Source: Pseudoscleropodium purum (taxonomy: Eukaryota > Streptophyta > Bryopsida > Hypnales > Brachytheciaceae). From it: a stretch of 64,000 nucleotides of DNA. The translations under genes were made by a program, and so were the position numbers. The stretch covers positions 23,180,173 to 23,244,172 of the forward strand of contig OZ017798.1 of assembly GCA_963969395.1 (NCBI GenBank), in the 5' to 3' direction. Below are positions 23,446-36,280 of the stretch, one piece after another; the first letter of the stretch is position 1; each line of letters begins with the position of its first letter. The notes under the pieces were generated by a model. It ran no database searches, was not told the DNA's origin, and saw only the letters and a list, made by a program, of their open reading frames with translations.

Positions 23446-26400
23446 TGAAGAGATCAATAAAATAAAAGTTCTTGATTGCTACACCAGAAATTCTTAACTA
23501 TGGTAGAAGAGCCTATTTCGGATAGGCCCCAAGGATGGTTGTATAGGGGGCCCTATTATGGACAACAATTGAATGTACCATTTATTGAAGAAGAATTATT
23601 GTTTGTACCTTCTTGTCTATTTCTCTCTTCCTTCTTGGCTTAGGGAAAAGATTGAAAGGTAACGAAAATAGGTAAGTCTAAGAGACCAAAATGGGGCTAG
23701 ATGAAAAATCTACAATTAAATTCAATAAAATATTTATATTTGGAGGGATTTTTTTTTCATTCTTCCTCATTCTTATTTTTGCACACATTGAACTCAGTTT
23801 TTCCACAACTTTTCCACATCACACAAGTTGAAATGCTTAAGTTATCCAAAATAGGTACTTCTACCTTAACTCTGGCCTGTATAATTGATTCTAGCCAAAT
23901 TTTACGTTATGAAAAAGTTGGGGTTAACATGTTGCGATATTTTAGCTGGGTTAGTTGTTTGATACTTCAAATACAAGCTAACAAATCTTAAGTGTGCAAT
24001 AATAGGGTTTCCTACTTTAATCCTTAAATGCCTAATGCCTTCCATAAGCTTCTAGAAATTTGCTCCACATTGAACAAAAAACCAACTTCTTGATAAGTTG
24101 TATCAATTTACTTTGAATTGTAACCATACAAATTCAAACTAGACATGTTTGAGATTACATAGGAAAAGAAAACACAACAATATCACTTCTGGATTGAAAG
24201 ATTATAATGTTGATCATGAGGGTGTTAAAATTGCAAAAGTGATGTGAAGTCTTTCAATCTTCTTTTCACATGTCAAATCTAAAAATTTGGTCACCAAAAA
24301 AATATAAGGATAAAGGGCATTCCAATCAATTTATGGCTTCTCAAAATCTACTCTACAATTTTTTAAATGAATTTTCAATGTGGTTTTTTCTCCAAAATCT
24401 AGTGTATTTGAGGCTCATTTCCAAGAGTCCTCAATACTATGAAAAGTCAAGATTGCAAAGGACACCCTTGCACAAACTCTTGTAAAGAAAAATCATAATC
24501 CATCATTTTTAAAATTGGATTTTTGATGCTAAAACTAGACTTCAAAGAGATTTTTTTTTAAATGCAAACTATTAATAATAGCAAATTAGTTAGGTTTTAT
24601 TTAACTTTAAAATAATGAAGACACCAAAATTTAGTGCCTTAGGTGTTTAGGAGTTAATTGTTCAAGAATGTAGCATAGGGTTTTTTTTCATTTTTTTAAA
24701 TGAAATGCTACAATGGTAATACAAAATGGTATAGTGGTGCTCCAAATTTCAATATTCATCCATGTATTGGATAGAAAATATCACATTAGCACATATCACA
24801 TATTTATAATTATATTTTCATCCACAATATAAAAATTTCATCTAAGAATATTTTTTAATTTGAAATTTTTTGGCAATTTTCCGCCCTTATAATACTATTT
24901 TGTTCCAACTTCCAAGGGCTTGGTACAAGGCCAATTTTTTGGAATTGAATGATTTAAATGTTTTGAATAGGTATGAATCTATTCAATCCAAAAAGTTAAT
25001 TAATCTTTTTTTAGAATATATTTTTGTTGCCCGATTTGCCACTAAAATAAAATGAAAACTTCTCACTTTTTCAATGTTTATTGGAATAATGTGAAACAAA
25101 GCTCCACGTGTAGATGTAGATGATTAGCATCCATCCTAAAAGAATCATGCAAAAATTTCAAATTATAAAGTCAATAGAGGTTGCACAAGTTTCAATAAGC
25201 TCAAAGTGTACTCCTTCGTCTTATAGAAGTTTATGTCACACACTAACATATACAATCTATTTCCAATACATGGCCCTATGTTGTACAAATAGGGTGACTT
25301 GTTTTATTCATTGCAATTTCTCTATAGGCATAAATAGTGTTGCCTTGATTGGAAATTTTTTAGTTGAGATATCACAAGAAAAAACAAGAGAAATGCAAGA
25401 AAAAATAGGAAAATCTAGGAAACAATTTCTAGTTTTATGTATCTTTCTTTTGTACACTACTATGGCTAGTTTTTAGTTTTGCATTTGTTAGAAATAGGTG
25501 TGCCTATAGATTGAGAACAAATTGGATTGTAATCTACACTTCCATAAATTCTACTAATTCCAAACTTGATGGGAAATTAGCAAAAAATACTATAATCTTC
25601 ATTATTTCTATTCCCTAACTAGAAAAAATTATCCCCCTCACCATAACTCAATTAGACATGCTAAAACACTTAATGTTTCCGGAAATAGGTTATTCCCTTT
25701 AGTTAACAAATGCTTCAACTTGTAGAGAGATAGCCTTAAATATTGTTGAATGCAAAAGAAAGTCTTGTACTATAAAAGATTGATGTTTTCTATATCGATG
25801 TTTACAATACTATTAAAAATAATAATGAATTCACTTTTTTGGAAAATGTGACCATGGTGGATTATTTTGGCTAATTTTTAACAAAATTCCTTAGTCAAAT
25901 ACCTTATTTTTTTCACTTCATTTCTAAGACCCAAATCTTCAACAATTTTTTTGTATTTTTTGATGATTTTATATAGAAATGAGTACTCAATTTAATTTGA
26001 CTAGTGCATCTAATAGTAAAAATAGGAACCTACAACAATTAGAAAATTACACAAATTTGGAAATCCTCTTATATGAGAATTGACAACATTTAGATTAAAT
26101 AAATATATTGTGGTCTATACTACATTTTATATTATTTCAAATAGTGCAACCATCATTCAACTTTCATCTACTTTCATGTTCATTCATCTTATCCATCCTT
26201 ATCCAAAATTTAATCCAAATGTTCACACTAATTTGACTACATTCATCCAAAATTAATTTAAGTATTGTAAAGGTCACTTGTATTGATTGAATTAATTTTT
26301 ACATTGATTGAATTAAGTTCAATAGTATTGAGAGTTGCATATAAAAAGCATGCCAAATTTTCAGGATATATTGCCACAATGTGCAATTACAAAGTCAATG

Positions 26401-26856
26401 TGAAATTAGTGAGAAGATTGAGTGTAAGTTGCAACAAACATGTGGGTTTTAGAATGCAATTTCTTTTTTGAACAAGTGTATATTGAATAAAATAAAAGTA
26501 TCCTATAATAAAATCCAAGGTGTCATTTTAGTATAAAAATATTGGGAATGGGAAGGCAAGGGTCCATGTACAAATACCTACCAACAAGTTTATGTTTAGA
26601 GCATTCAATTTATACAAATAAATCACATACCTACAATTACAATTACCACCTTATACTCAAAAATGATCCAAATTACAAATTACAAAGTGCATAGGAAAGA
26701 TAATCAAACTTATGAAGCATCTATAAAAATCTTATAAAATTATATATAATTATAGCATTTTATGACAAACTATCTATCATTTAGTGCTACCACCATTTGC
26801 TTTGATTATAACCTTCATAAAGTAAGGCATGCTAGCAAAGAAAACTTCAATTATCT
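23446..26856. other. AT-rich intergenic DNA, no gene recognised
   Basis: Frames such as 23701-23991, 24270-24485 and the 118-codon frame at 25120-25476 were read and show no motif, splice context or repeat homology that would support a gene. A dispersed repeat copy at about 25985-26310 is listed separately. Confidence 0.6.
25985..26310 (+). repeat. Dispersed AT-rich repeat, copy S3
   Basis: The left edge TTTAATTTGACTAGTG matches copy S2 at about 6957. The right part, with AATGTTCACACTAATTTGAC, matches S1 read on its minus strand. These three copies define a short AT-rich repeat family with no coding potential. Confidence 0.45.
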
Positions 26857-27391
26857 TTAAAGATACTTCTTCCTATGCTCTTTGAATGGTTCTAAGTAAT
26901 TCTTCTCTATTTTGTAGTAGCACTTCATTTTGGATAGTGTATTGATAATTTTCCATAGATTATTGATGGGATTTAAATCAAGAAAAATTGTGGTCGATGA
27001 AAGTTTTTTCATGCCATGAATTTGCCTCCAATCACTTGCCTCCTTGCTATATTGCATTAAAGTGCCATCCTCCCATAAGTATAAGTATCTTGGGATGCAT
27101 GTGAGGAAAGTAAAAGCCACTCAATCAACTTTCATAGACTACATTAACAAAGTCCCTATTTCTCTATCTATTAGGTGGCATTATAACAAGAAGACACTCA
27201 TCGAAAGTGGTGAACACCCTCCATACCATCACTAATAAACAATTAGATTAAAAAGATGGCACAAACAATCCAAAGACAAATGATTGTACAACTTTTGCCA
27301 TATCTTCACTTGCTTCAATCTTTTTATGGTTTTAAATGAAGAATTGTTTGTCCATATATATCACATTCTTCTAGTCATGTCTAGTCTTCAT
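26857..27391 (-). pseudogene. Decayed Tc1-like (DD34E, IS630-Tc1-mariner) transposase
   Basis: On the minus strand several blocks line up with a Tc1-type DDE transposase across broken frames. These are 'NVIYMDKQFF' (first Asp region, near 27360), 'LVMVWRVF' (the VMVWG block, near 27228), 'RDFVNVVYES' (near 27150), and then an EDG block and SKEASDWRQIHG (near 27050-27000). The last block is DLNPINNLWKI, near 26950, equivalent to the classic SPDLNPIENLW. The spacing from the EDG Asp to the catalytic-Glu position is 34 residues, the DD34E arrangement. The catalytic Glu is replaced by Asn and there are several stops and at least one frameshift, so it is dead. No terminal repeats were identified. 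The only single open frame is 26857-27120 (87 codons). Plant mariner elements are usually DD39D, so the type is unexpected. Confidence 0.7.
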
Positions 27392-28408
27392 AGCTCTAAT
27401 ATTATAAGAAACTAGAGTTTTTCAAATTCTAAATGAAAATTTTTTAAGAAACATCAAAAAAAGCAATCCATATTTTATATCAACAATGAGGTCCATTAAT
27501 GTTACATTGGACATCATTGTTGACATGAAAACATGTTTGTTTTTTAATGTCACCTATAATTTATTCACTTAGATGTTGATTGTTATATTGAACATCACCT
27601 AAAGTAAGGTTTTCTTATAGTGTAAAGTATGCCTTATACCACCATTGAAATTTCTTGTTACAATCAAGAACACTTACAATTTCACATAATGTATTTTTGT
27701 CTCTAAAAGTCCATCTATTCACCTAAACACACACACACACACACACACTTTGTATCTACAGGCTACCACATTGCTTGGCCCAAACATGTTTTGCATTTAG
27801 AGGTTGTTGAAGTTCCATATATAAAGCTTTGATTGACAAAAGTTTAAATTGTGTTGGTGTAGGGAGCTTTGACATTGCCTTCATAGTGTAGGAGTTGCAA
27901 ACATGACTTAAACAAGAATCAAAGTAATTTGATTTTTCCTAGATAGGTGGCTTTAATTAGCATCCAAATGACACATAGCATGTAATTAACTACACAAAAT
28001 AGTAAAATTAAGTTGCTTTAACAATTAGATTGCCTTATATCAAGAAAATTACTTTACAAGATAATATACAACTTTCTTAAGTTTATGATTTGTGAAAAAT
28101 AAATAGAAAAAACCTTGTAAAAAGATGTCCTGCCCACTTGGGTTGCTTAAGTCTAGTTATAATTTATTTTGTTAAAAAGAGTGTGCTAATTTTCTCTCTT
28201 AATAAATTTTAAAAGAATAGTCTTCAAAGATATGTACTTTTGATTTTGAATAGTATGTCTTTAGGAGCTAATTAGTTTAATTTGTATATTTTTTTAATAA
28301 GGTTTAGATGATAAAATATGAATACCTACCATTTTAACTCCTTAGTCTATATACCCCTCCCTCCCACCCTCCCACCCTCTAGTTCTTTCCTTCTAATATC
28401 CATGTTGC
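27392..28408. other. Intergenic DNA with an (AC)n microsatellite
   Basis: No gene recognised. Around 27480-27610 there are short mirrored motifs (for example ATTGGACATCA and ATTGAACATCA) that may belong to a small element or to the flank of the Tc1-like remnant. Confidence 0.45.
27727..27748. repeat. (AC)11 microsatellite
   Basis: Eleven uninterrupted AC units. This is a simple repeat in otherwise ordinary AT-rich DNA. Confidence 0.95.
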
Positions 28409-29312
28409 TTAACCCCTAAAGGGCCATCATGCATTTTTTTGGCTACATAGCAATTTTTAGCAAGTTCGTCTGATTAGAGATTTTGCTATTTTTGGCTCAA
28501 AATTTTATGGAAGGTGGGAATAGGGAATATCTTTCATATGCATTAAATTTCATAAAATTTGAAAATATGAGTGAAAAGTTATGGCTTGATATGTTCCTTT
28601 TTTTGTAAATGGAATCCTAGCAGATTTTTTTAAATCACTAGTTTTTCCATTGCATCATAACTCACAATCTTCTTGACTCCACAAATTCATCTAATGTCAG
28701 AATTTTTTGTTTCCAAGTGCTTATAGATTCTTTATTCTAAAATAAACTTTGAGGTCCTTTATCTTACTTAATTTTCAAAATTTTGGAAAAAAATTTGAAG
28801 ATGTAGATTGTATATTACAACATTACAACCATTGGGATTGGTGTTTTTCAATTCCATAATTAAATTCTTAACAATTTAGTATTTTGAATTATTCTCTACT
28901 ATAGTCTATTTACTATTTTTTTCCTATATGTTGTACAATTCTAAATGATCTAAATTTTTTCAAGCATGAGGCTAACTTATTTAGGAAAAATAATCCAAAG
29001 AAGGACCACTAGTTTGGACATTTTTTCATAGAAAAGTGAGCTTGTAAAGTATAGCTGCCTTGTTTTTTGCAAGGCTGGCCACAAGATTGATTTTGGCCAC
29101 AAGATTGATTTTGGTGAATTCAAATGTTTATATCTTGCAATTCATGTAGTAGAAATTTTTGAAATTTCCTTATGTTTTCAAGTTAGCATACTACAGGATT
29201 TTGCAATTGTATGAGTCAAAAAAGTTTTTTTCCAAAAATTTGTTACTTGTACTACAAAGGTAATTTTTGAGCATTTTCAATGAAAACATAGTGATAGAAC
29301 TTTAGGGTGAAA
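28409..29312 (+). mobile_element. TTAA-flanked TIR element, copy P2 (about 904 bp)
   Basis: The left end is TTAACCCCTAAAGGGCC (28409). The interior follows P1 in the same orientation, with shared blocks 'GGAATATCTTTCATA', 'AATTAAATTCTTAACAATTT' and 'CCAAAAATTTGTTACTTGTACT'. The right end is degenerate (AACTTTAGGGTGAAA near 29299-29312 in place of CTTTAGGGGTTAA). There is no intact protein frame. Confidence 0.65.
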
Positions 29313-29958
29313 GTAGCATAGCCATTTTCTACTTAAAATTTTGGACTTTATGTATATTAGGTCCTTTTACTTTGATAGCATAAAATTTTATTACTTATGT
29401 TATTTCTTGCCCTACCTTGGATACCTTTAGAAATTCTAAAAGAATTTTTGAGGTTTATTAGATAATATTATGACATCACGTGACCATTTTTTTGCCATAA
29501 TAGGGATGGTAGAATGTTTTTTTATATTAATGGTCCTAATTTAATCATGGTACTAGAGAAAATTCGGGCCTTGTGGAGGGCCGTTCGACTTTTGGTGAAT
29601 GTACATATACAACGATTAAATTTCTTTTTAAATAAGAATAATAGTAAATAATAATTTTTAAATAACAAATCCAATGGGACACACAAGCCGACTTTCCCCC
29701 ATAGTTTCTCTGTAAGCCAATTTGAACTGGTTTTGTCTAAAAAAGCACATTCTCATGCAATCAAATGGTCCATCTAAGGCCTAAACTTTTCTAAAATGGA
29801 ATATGGGGCTCTAATTTGAATTTGGAATAAACTATGGCACAAATTTAATTGACTTAACTTGTTGTTTTTATTTCACTAGTTACCAATGTTTTGTTCAAAA
29901 CCAACCATGTCAAAACATTACATGGTAGTATCATACCATGATTAAGAATGATGGTTTT
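29313..29958. other. AT-rich spacer between two TTAA elements
   Basis: No gene, RNA or repeat structure recognised. Confidence 0.6.
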
Positions 29959-30875
29959 TTAACCCCTAAAGGATCGTTGTCCCTTCGGGGGACAAATGGG
30001 ATTTTGGGCAGGTACCTATGGGCTGAAATTTTTTCCTTATTTTTTGAAACTTTTTTGGAAGATAGAAAAACTGATTAGCTTCATGGAAATATAAATTTTT
30101 TTTCAATCGGTGCTTGGGAACAAAAGTTATGCCCAAATAAGCTCAAAACAAGGGGCGAGGGGGTAGAAAAATAATTTAATTTAATTTAAATTTATTTTCC
30201 TCATAGATTATATTTTTTTGTAAATGTGAAGCTTTGATTCATCCTATTTGGATTTTTTATGAGAAAGTTATAGACAATCTTGTTTTTCGGGCAATTAGAG
30301 CATCTTTCTAAAAAAATAACTTGTAGGATTCATTTTTTAATGCAATTTTTACAATTTAAAAAAAAAAAAGTTTCACGAGGTCAAACTTTTTTGCTAGAAC
30401 AATCTCACCATTGGGATTAGTGCATTTTAATTTCATTTTAGAGATATTAATAATTTAGATTTTCCTTCTATCTCGTATCTACTTCTACTTAACAATTTTT
30501 TAAAGAATAAAGGTTAAGTTTTTTTTAATGTTTTGAATTTTTCTGAACTCTCAGTTCAATTTTGTACCATAAAGATTTAAAGCTCAAAACACTGTAGTGC
30601 AAAAAATTAAAGTTAAAAATGTTCAAAGTTAAAAAATCTAGTCTTGCAATGTGCTGAAAATTTGTTTTTCCCACTTTAAATGCAGATATTGTGCAATCTA
30701 TGCAATCAAAACTTCTGAAATTTTTCCCATACATTTTCATAATATTTAGGTGTAAGATCCTATGGTTAGATGTGAAGAAAAAAATGAATTTTGATTTTTT
30801 TTCACCTTTTGCTATAGAAATGGCAATTTTGAGTGTTTTTTTTGGCAAAAAAGGCCTTGGTCCTTTAGGGGTTAA
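29959..30875 (+). mobile_element. TTAA-flanked TIR element, copy P3 (917 bp)
   Basis: The left end TTAACCCCTAAAGGATCG (29959) and the right end GGTCCTTTAGGGGTTAA (ending 30875) are inverted repeats, both bounded by TTAA. The body shares blocks with P1, P2 and P8. The minus frame at 30525-30848 lies wholly in the repeat and has no recognisable protein motif. Of the family members here it has the best-preserved pair of ends besides P1. Confidence 0.75.
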
Positions 30876-32180
30876 TTAGTCATGGAAAGTCAAAGTTTCT
30901 GAATTATCCATGTGGAAACCTTCTGGTACATGTTAGCTTGACTTGACTAATTTTTTCTCCCTCTTTTACTTAAAGGCTATAGCACATCTCGCAATGGTTA
31001 TAATATACCATAGCTAGATGCTTGCAATATAAACATTTGACCAAAACTATTGACACTACTCACTTTGGTTTACAAGCTACTCTCTACAAGTGCTTTAGAA
31101 GTATTTACAAGTGTTTGGAGTGAAGAAGTTACAAATGGTGTCTTCACAAGTCTCTTTTTTTTGCATTTTGTAAAACTGTGATTTGTTTGCTATTTTCTTG
31201 AGTGAAATTGTAGGCTTAGCTTTTCTTGGTGTTTTTTCTTTTGACAATGTTATAATATGTTGTTGTGAGCTATAGACACCTGACATGCGTTTTTTAAAAT
31301 TTCTGACTAATGGTATATTTGTTGAATTGTATGGGTGTAGATGAGGTTTACAACCTCTTGGATAAATTCACCAATTTGTAGCTTTGTGCAAGTCTATGGA
31401 AAATTTCTTTCAATTTGTTTGGAGGTACTAAATTTTTTTGGTTGTAGGATTTAGTTCATGACATGTAATTTAATTTTTAGACTCTATTGACTTGATATTT
31501 TACTTTGTTGAAAAGTATGCCATGTATGGATTTTGATGTAATCCCTACTTGAATTATTGTAAGAATTTATTTTTAATTCTTTTATAAGAGGTATTGAGCT
31601 GAAATTTTGGATGGTTTGATGGTTTGATATGAGATGCCTCTATCTTGGTAGTTACTTTATGTGCTTTATATGTCCTATTTAGTTTGTAGGTTTTATAAAA
31701 TGAATAGGACATGCCTTATATGAGGATGTCCCTACCACTCATTTAGGTTGCATAGTAAGCAATTAAATTGGAAAATCTTTCTTAAAAAATACCCTTGAGC
31801 TTCAAAAAAAAGAATAAATGGTTCAAAAGCCTCCCCTTTAATCTCTGTGTTTGATTCAACAATTAAATTGGCAACTCCTTGTCAAGAAATGATTTCAAGC
31901 TCTGAAGGAAAAAATAAGATTCAAGTGCTTCCTTCCTAATTCCATGTGTCTAATTTAGTAATTGAATTGGATAATCTTTGTTAGGAAATAATCCCAAGAT
32001 CCAAGGAAAAATAAATAAATGATTCATGTGACTCCTTTCTAATCCCTCATATCCAATTCAACAATTAAATTGGCAAATTTTTGTGAGGAAATAATTAAAT
32101 CATTCTATTTTAGGCTATGAGATTAGAATTTTTTCAATTCATTTAAAAAATATATTACATTAAATTTTTAATGTTGTTAT
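30876..32180. other. Intergenic DNA containing a degenerate tandem array
   Basis: No gene recognised. The last 350 bases hold a tandem repeat with a period of about 100 bp, listed separately. Confidence 0.55.
31760..32100 (+). repeat. Degenerate tandem repeat, period about 100 bp, four units
   Basis: The motif CAATTAAATTGG, followed about 20 bases later by AAGAAAT or AGGAAAT, recurs at 31760, 31860, 31960 and 32062. Between occurrences come related blocks (AAGCTC...AAGGAAAAAATAA, then CCTTTCTAAT). Period spacing is 100, 100 and 102 bases, and unit identity is moderate, so the array is old. It is not coding. Confidence 0.75.
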
Positions 32181-32540
32181 TTAACCCCTGAAGGTCAGAG
32201 ATTGTGTTTTTACCAAAAATGCTCCAAAACTTGCAAAATTTTAGAAGAAAAACATTTTGGACACATGTAATTGTAGGTTCTTGTATTACACTGGTTTGAA
32301 AAGATGTGGAAAATATTTCCAAAATTTCCACCTTGTAGATTGTAAGATATTAGTGTTTGAATTGACAAAAAAGAAATTTCGACCCTACAAAAAAGAAGCA
32401 GTTGCACTTTACAAGGTTACACTTATACGAAAAAATCTCCAAAATGGTGGTAACTCTTTGGATTTAGTAGAAAAATGTAGAGAATGATTCAAAACACTAA
32501 ATTTTTAGGAATTTTCTTATAAAATTGAAAAATAACGATC
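32181..32540 (-). mobile_element. TTAA-flanked TIR element, copy P4 (truncated)
   Basis: It starts TTAACCCCTGAAGG (32181) and follows the reverse complement of P1 through the 'GATGTGGAAAATATTTCC' and 'GATTCAAAACACTAAATTTT' blocks. Similarity fades after about 32540 and no opposite end is seen, so about half the element is missing. Confidence 0.55.
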
Positions 32541-34200
32541 CCCCAAACCCCAAATTAGTCTTTTTGATTGTCCCGGAAAATATATCTCTCAACATTTTAA
32601 TTTATAGAAAATACAAAAAACAATTTTGAAAAAAACTAAAAATTGGCTATTTGGGAGAACTTCTTGGTGATGAGATTTGACAAAAAAATGAAGTCAAAAC
32701 CATCTCTAATGTTTAGAAATGGATGCGCAAGGGAGGCCTATTTGCACAATAGTGGAGACTATAAAAAAATGTATTTTTAGATGATCTTTGGTAGGAATAT
32801 GTCTGCCTATTAGGAAAATATACCATAGAAATTTCATTTTAAAATCATTAATTTAAACCACTCAATAGTACTAAAACCCCCTAAACGTCAAAGTGTGACA
32901 AATCAACAAAATTGAATTTTAAATATAAAATGATTTTTTTTTTAATTTTAGAAAAATAAGGGATCTAATTACAATCAAGACATCTAAGAAGCATTTCCTT
33001 AATTTTGGTATTGAATCTAGAAACAAAATTTACAACAAAAGTTATAGCGGTTCCAAAAAAATACAACAAATAGGACAAGTGTTTCTTGCAATCATCCATC
33101 TATGTCCTACTTGTTCAAAATCTAAAAGTGCAATAAAGTTTCAAGTGAACTTTAAGCCCTTGCATTTGTACCTCTATCCAATGTTTGTGCCTCATCTTAA
33201 TGTTAGAGCCCCAAGATCACCAAAGTTTCCCCCAATATCCATACGTTTGTACCTAGACATTCTATATTGTTGCTTGTGTGTGTTTGTCCCCATATCATAT
33301 GTGAATGACATTTTTGCTCATACTAATACATTTGTGCCTAGACATCCTAAATTGTTGTCCATCTATAATTGCACTTAGACAACAATGTTTCCTCTCATAT
33401 ACATGTGTTTGCACCTAAGCATCCTACGTTGTTGCCCATCAACATCCGGACAATGACATTTAGGCCCACACCACATGTACCCGTCCCTAACATTTGTGCC
33501 TTGATTCTAGCATGAAATGCCACACCTTCACATTGCATGCCATGTCATGTTGTAAAGATAAATCATAACAATTTTTTTATTTGAAAAAATTTTAAGACCT
33601 AAAAAATTGATATAATTTAGACCATTTGTCCATTTTGTCTAGTTTGTCCATTTGTTCAAGATGGATACTAAACGTAATCCACTCAATGTGACAACCTTTA
33701 GGGATACAATCCATTTATAAGTTGACACATCAAATGGACATTAGAAAGCCTCTAATTTGATATCCAAAATAGAATATCTTTCATTCAACTATAATAGGAA
33801 TCAATAGCTTCTCTACTTGACATTTGTAAGTTTGTGAAGTTCTCATGAAATCTCTCATTGTATGTTTCTGGTTTAATGTGAGTCAAGAAAGAGTCTCTTT
33901 TTAACTATTTCAATTAAAAAAATTTAGAGGGTCACTCCTTATAGGGTTTTGTATTATACATCACATATAGTTAAAGGTATTATTTCAAGGGATACTTTGA
34001 TGAACAAGATCAATGAAATGGTTCCTATTATTACTTACTTTTCTAATTTATGGTATATATGGGCCTCTTTACAATTATTTATAGTTATAAAGTAGAGACA
34101 ATTTTCTATACTTTTGATTTATTATTAAAAAAAAGAAGTTGAAAAGGACAAAATACAAAGATTAAAGAAAAAAATACAACACATGAATAATAAACATAAC
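32541..34200. other. Intergenic DNA with a degenerate short repeat
   Basis: Within 33180-33450 the phrase TTTGTACCTAGACATTCTA recurs with changes at about 33245, 33330 and 33405 (for example TTTGTGCCTAGACATCCTA), suggesting an old tandem array with a period of about 75-85 bases. It explains the open frame at 33079-33378, which has no recognisable motif. Nothing else is seen. Confidence 0.45.
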
Positions 34201-36280
34201 ATTTAGATAAAAAGAAATTGAACAATGTTGTTGTGAGTTCCGTGAATGTCACTTGGGTCTCGGAATTTTCTTTTCTTTGCCTTTCGCTTATTTTATGGGT
34301 AATTATGGTAAAAAAAAAAAAAAGGCTAATTAAGTGGAATTAGAGAATAATTGGGAGAAATCCTATGCTTATGGGATAATATTCCAAAAAAATCTTGAAC
34401 TTCCCGAAAAGCTATATGTTGATAACTTTAGAGTCTAATTAAGTGTTTAAGTGTTGATTTAAAGGGTCTGGAAATAGTTCTAGACTAGGATCAAACATGA
34501 TGTATATGCTAAGACTCTTGATAGGATCTGGTCAGACAAAGTGCAGGCAACCACATTGGCTAAAATCAACAAGGCAACATCTACGGATACTATAAATGAC
34601 AGTCATAATAAGAAGAAAGGTGTTTTTTGACAAAGAAACATACTAGAAGTGTAACAATGAAGTTAGATTATTAAGATTCCTTTGTATGGAAATGATTCCT
34701 TCCCGGAGGAATTAAATTGCCATAAAACCCCTATACAAAAATGATTCATTCTTAGAGGAATTAAAATCATGAGAAGTAAATTTATTTCTCCTTGAAAAAA
34801 TACAAAATGAACTTCAAAATTTGCCTATAGGATTTGAAGACTTCCTAGAAGTTACTAAAAAAGTTTCGTAAATTTTCAAATTTTCGAATATGACTCCATG
34901 GGAAGTCAATCAAAATTATTGAGAGCGGATAAATTTGTATAAATTCAACTAGTGATGGTAAAATCCTACTAAAAATTAGGATAGTGTATTTAGATTTCAA
35001 TAATAGCCTAATCAAGCTTCGCGACATTCCAACAATGACAACTACTTGAACCAGCGGTGTTGACAATTTTTAACGGAATTACAAAACATTCCTTACATTG
35101 ACCATCAAATTACAATCATATGAAGGCCAAATTGGAACATCTTAGACCTTTCGGACAACCCTAGCCAGACAAAATTAGCAAAAAAGACACAAATCCTAAA
35201 ACTTAGATTTTTCACCTTTTATACTATGGTAGAAAATGTTGTCTTTTGTGAAAGATTTTAATGTAAAAGTTGGAGTTAAGAGGTCTTTAGATTAATTTGG
35301 ATCTTCTAAAGTCAATGGAGCAATCTATTTCTCAATTGGAATTTTCTTCCAAAAGTTAAGAAGGATTAGCAGGAGGGTAGAAATAGACGTAATAATAATT
35401 GAATTTAGTAGTTCTTAATTATGTAGGTAGTTTATAACGCAAATAGAGGTAAGTGGGGGCCTTGAAAACATATAAAAGGGCTCCCACCTACTCTCTTTGC
35501 ACCCCCCTTTCTTGTATTTTGTTGATGGCACTCCAGCCACATGTCAAGTTTCTTTGATATTTTGCCAAAGTTCTTATTTTATGAGTTTGTTGCAAAGGAC
35601 GTGGGGTCCCTTTGAGCTTACTTGAGTTAGGTTTGGTACTAATACCAAGAACCTCTTGATTGAATTCTGGCGATGCCGTAGGTCAAGGGTTCTTAAGAAT
35701 TGTTCATGTTGTGTCATTTGAGTCATACTAATCATTAGCACAATGTAATAACTTGTGTGGGATTTCACAATCTAAATTGTAGAAAATCCCCCAAGTATTA
35801 GCTTGGGAATATGTGGTTCCAATGTTGTATTGATTCTTGCTTCATTTGAGAGACTTGGATGGGAAGCAAGCTCAACAATTGTTATTCAAGAGGAACCTTT
35901 TGCTCCAAATTTGGGGTCAACTACCCCATACAGCAAAGCTTTGTTCCTCCCCTAAACTTTTGAAGCATTTCATTTGAAACAAATTCTACAATTAAAATTG
36001 CTTTGTGATTTTCAATTTCATTTTTTGGTTAAGGGGTCCCCAAGGGAGACCCAAAAGGTGAGTAACGGCCATAATTAAAATTGTTTGTGTGTGCAAGAAA
36101 CCAGTGGAGGTTCCATCCAAAGCCAGGCAATCGGTCCTGCCACCAACTATGGACTAACAACGGCCAGATAATCACTCCTCTCAATTGCTGTAGGTAACAT
36201 GAGGGGAGGATGCCTTCAGGGCCCCCAATTTTCATTCCTTTCATCAGGTTTTTCCTTTGCAGTTAAGGTCTGATACCTCT
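34201..36280 (+). other. Possible retroelement remnant with promoter-like segment
   Basis: No clear protein motif is visible. At 35470-35480 a TATAAAAGGG box lies about 30-40 bases ahead of a pyrimidine-rich tract and a (T)-rich leader, a layout common in LTR or pararetrovirus-like promoters. Frames (34845-35066 minus, 35574-35768 minus) are unrecognised. The assignment is tentative; the region could equally be unrelated single-copy DNA. Confidence 0.25.

Noticed and set aside
25120..25476. 118-codon frame in intergenic DNA
   Set aside because: No recognisable motif, no splice context, and AT-driven composition.
30525..30848. 107-codon minus frame
   Set aside because: It lies entirely within a TTAA-bounded repeat and is not preserved as protein in the related copies.
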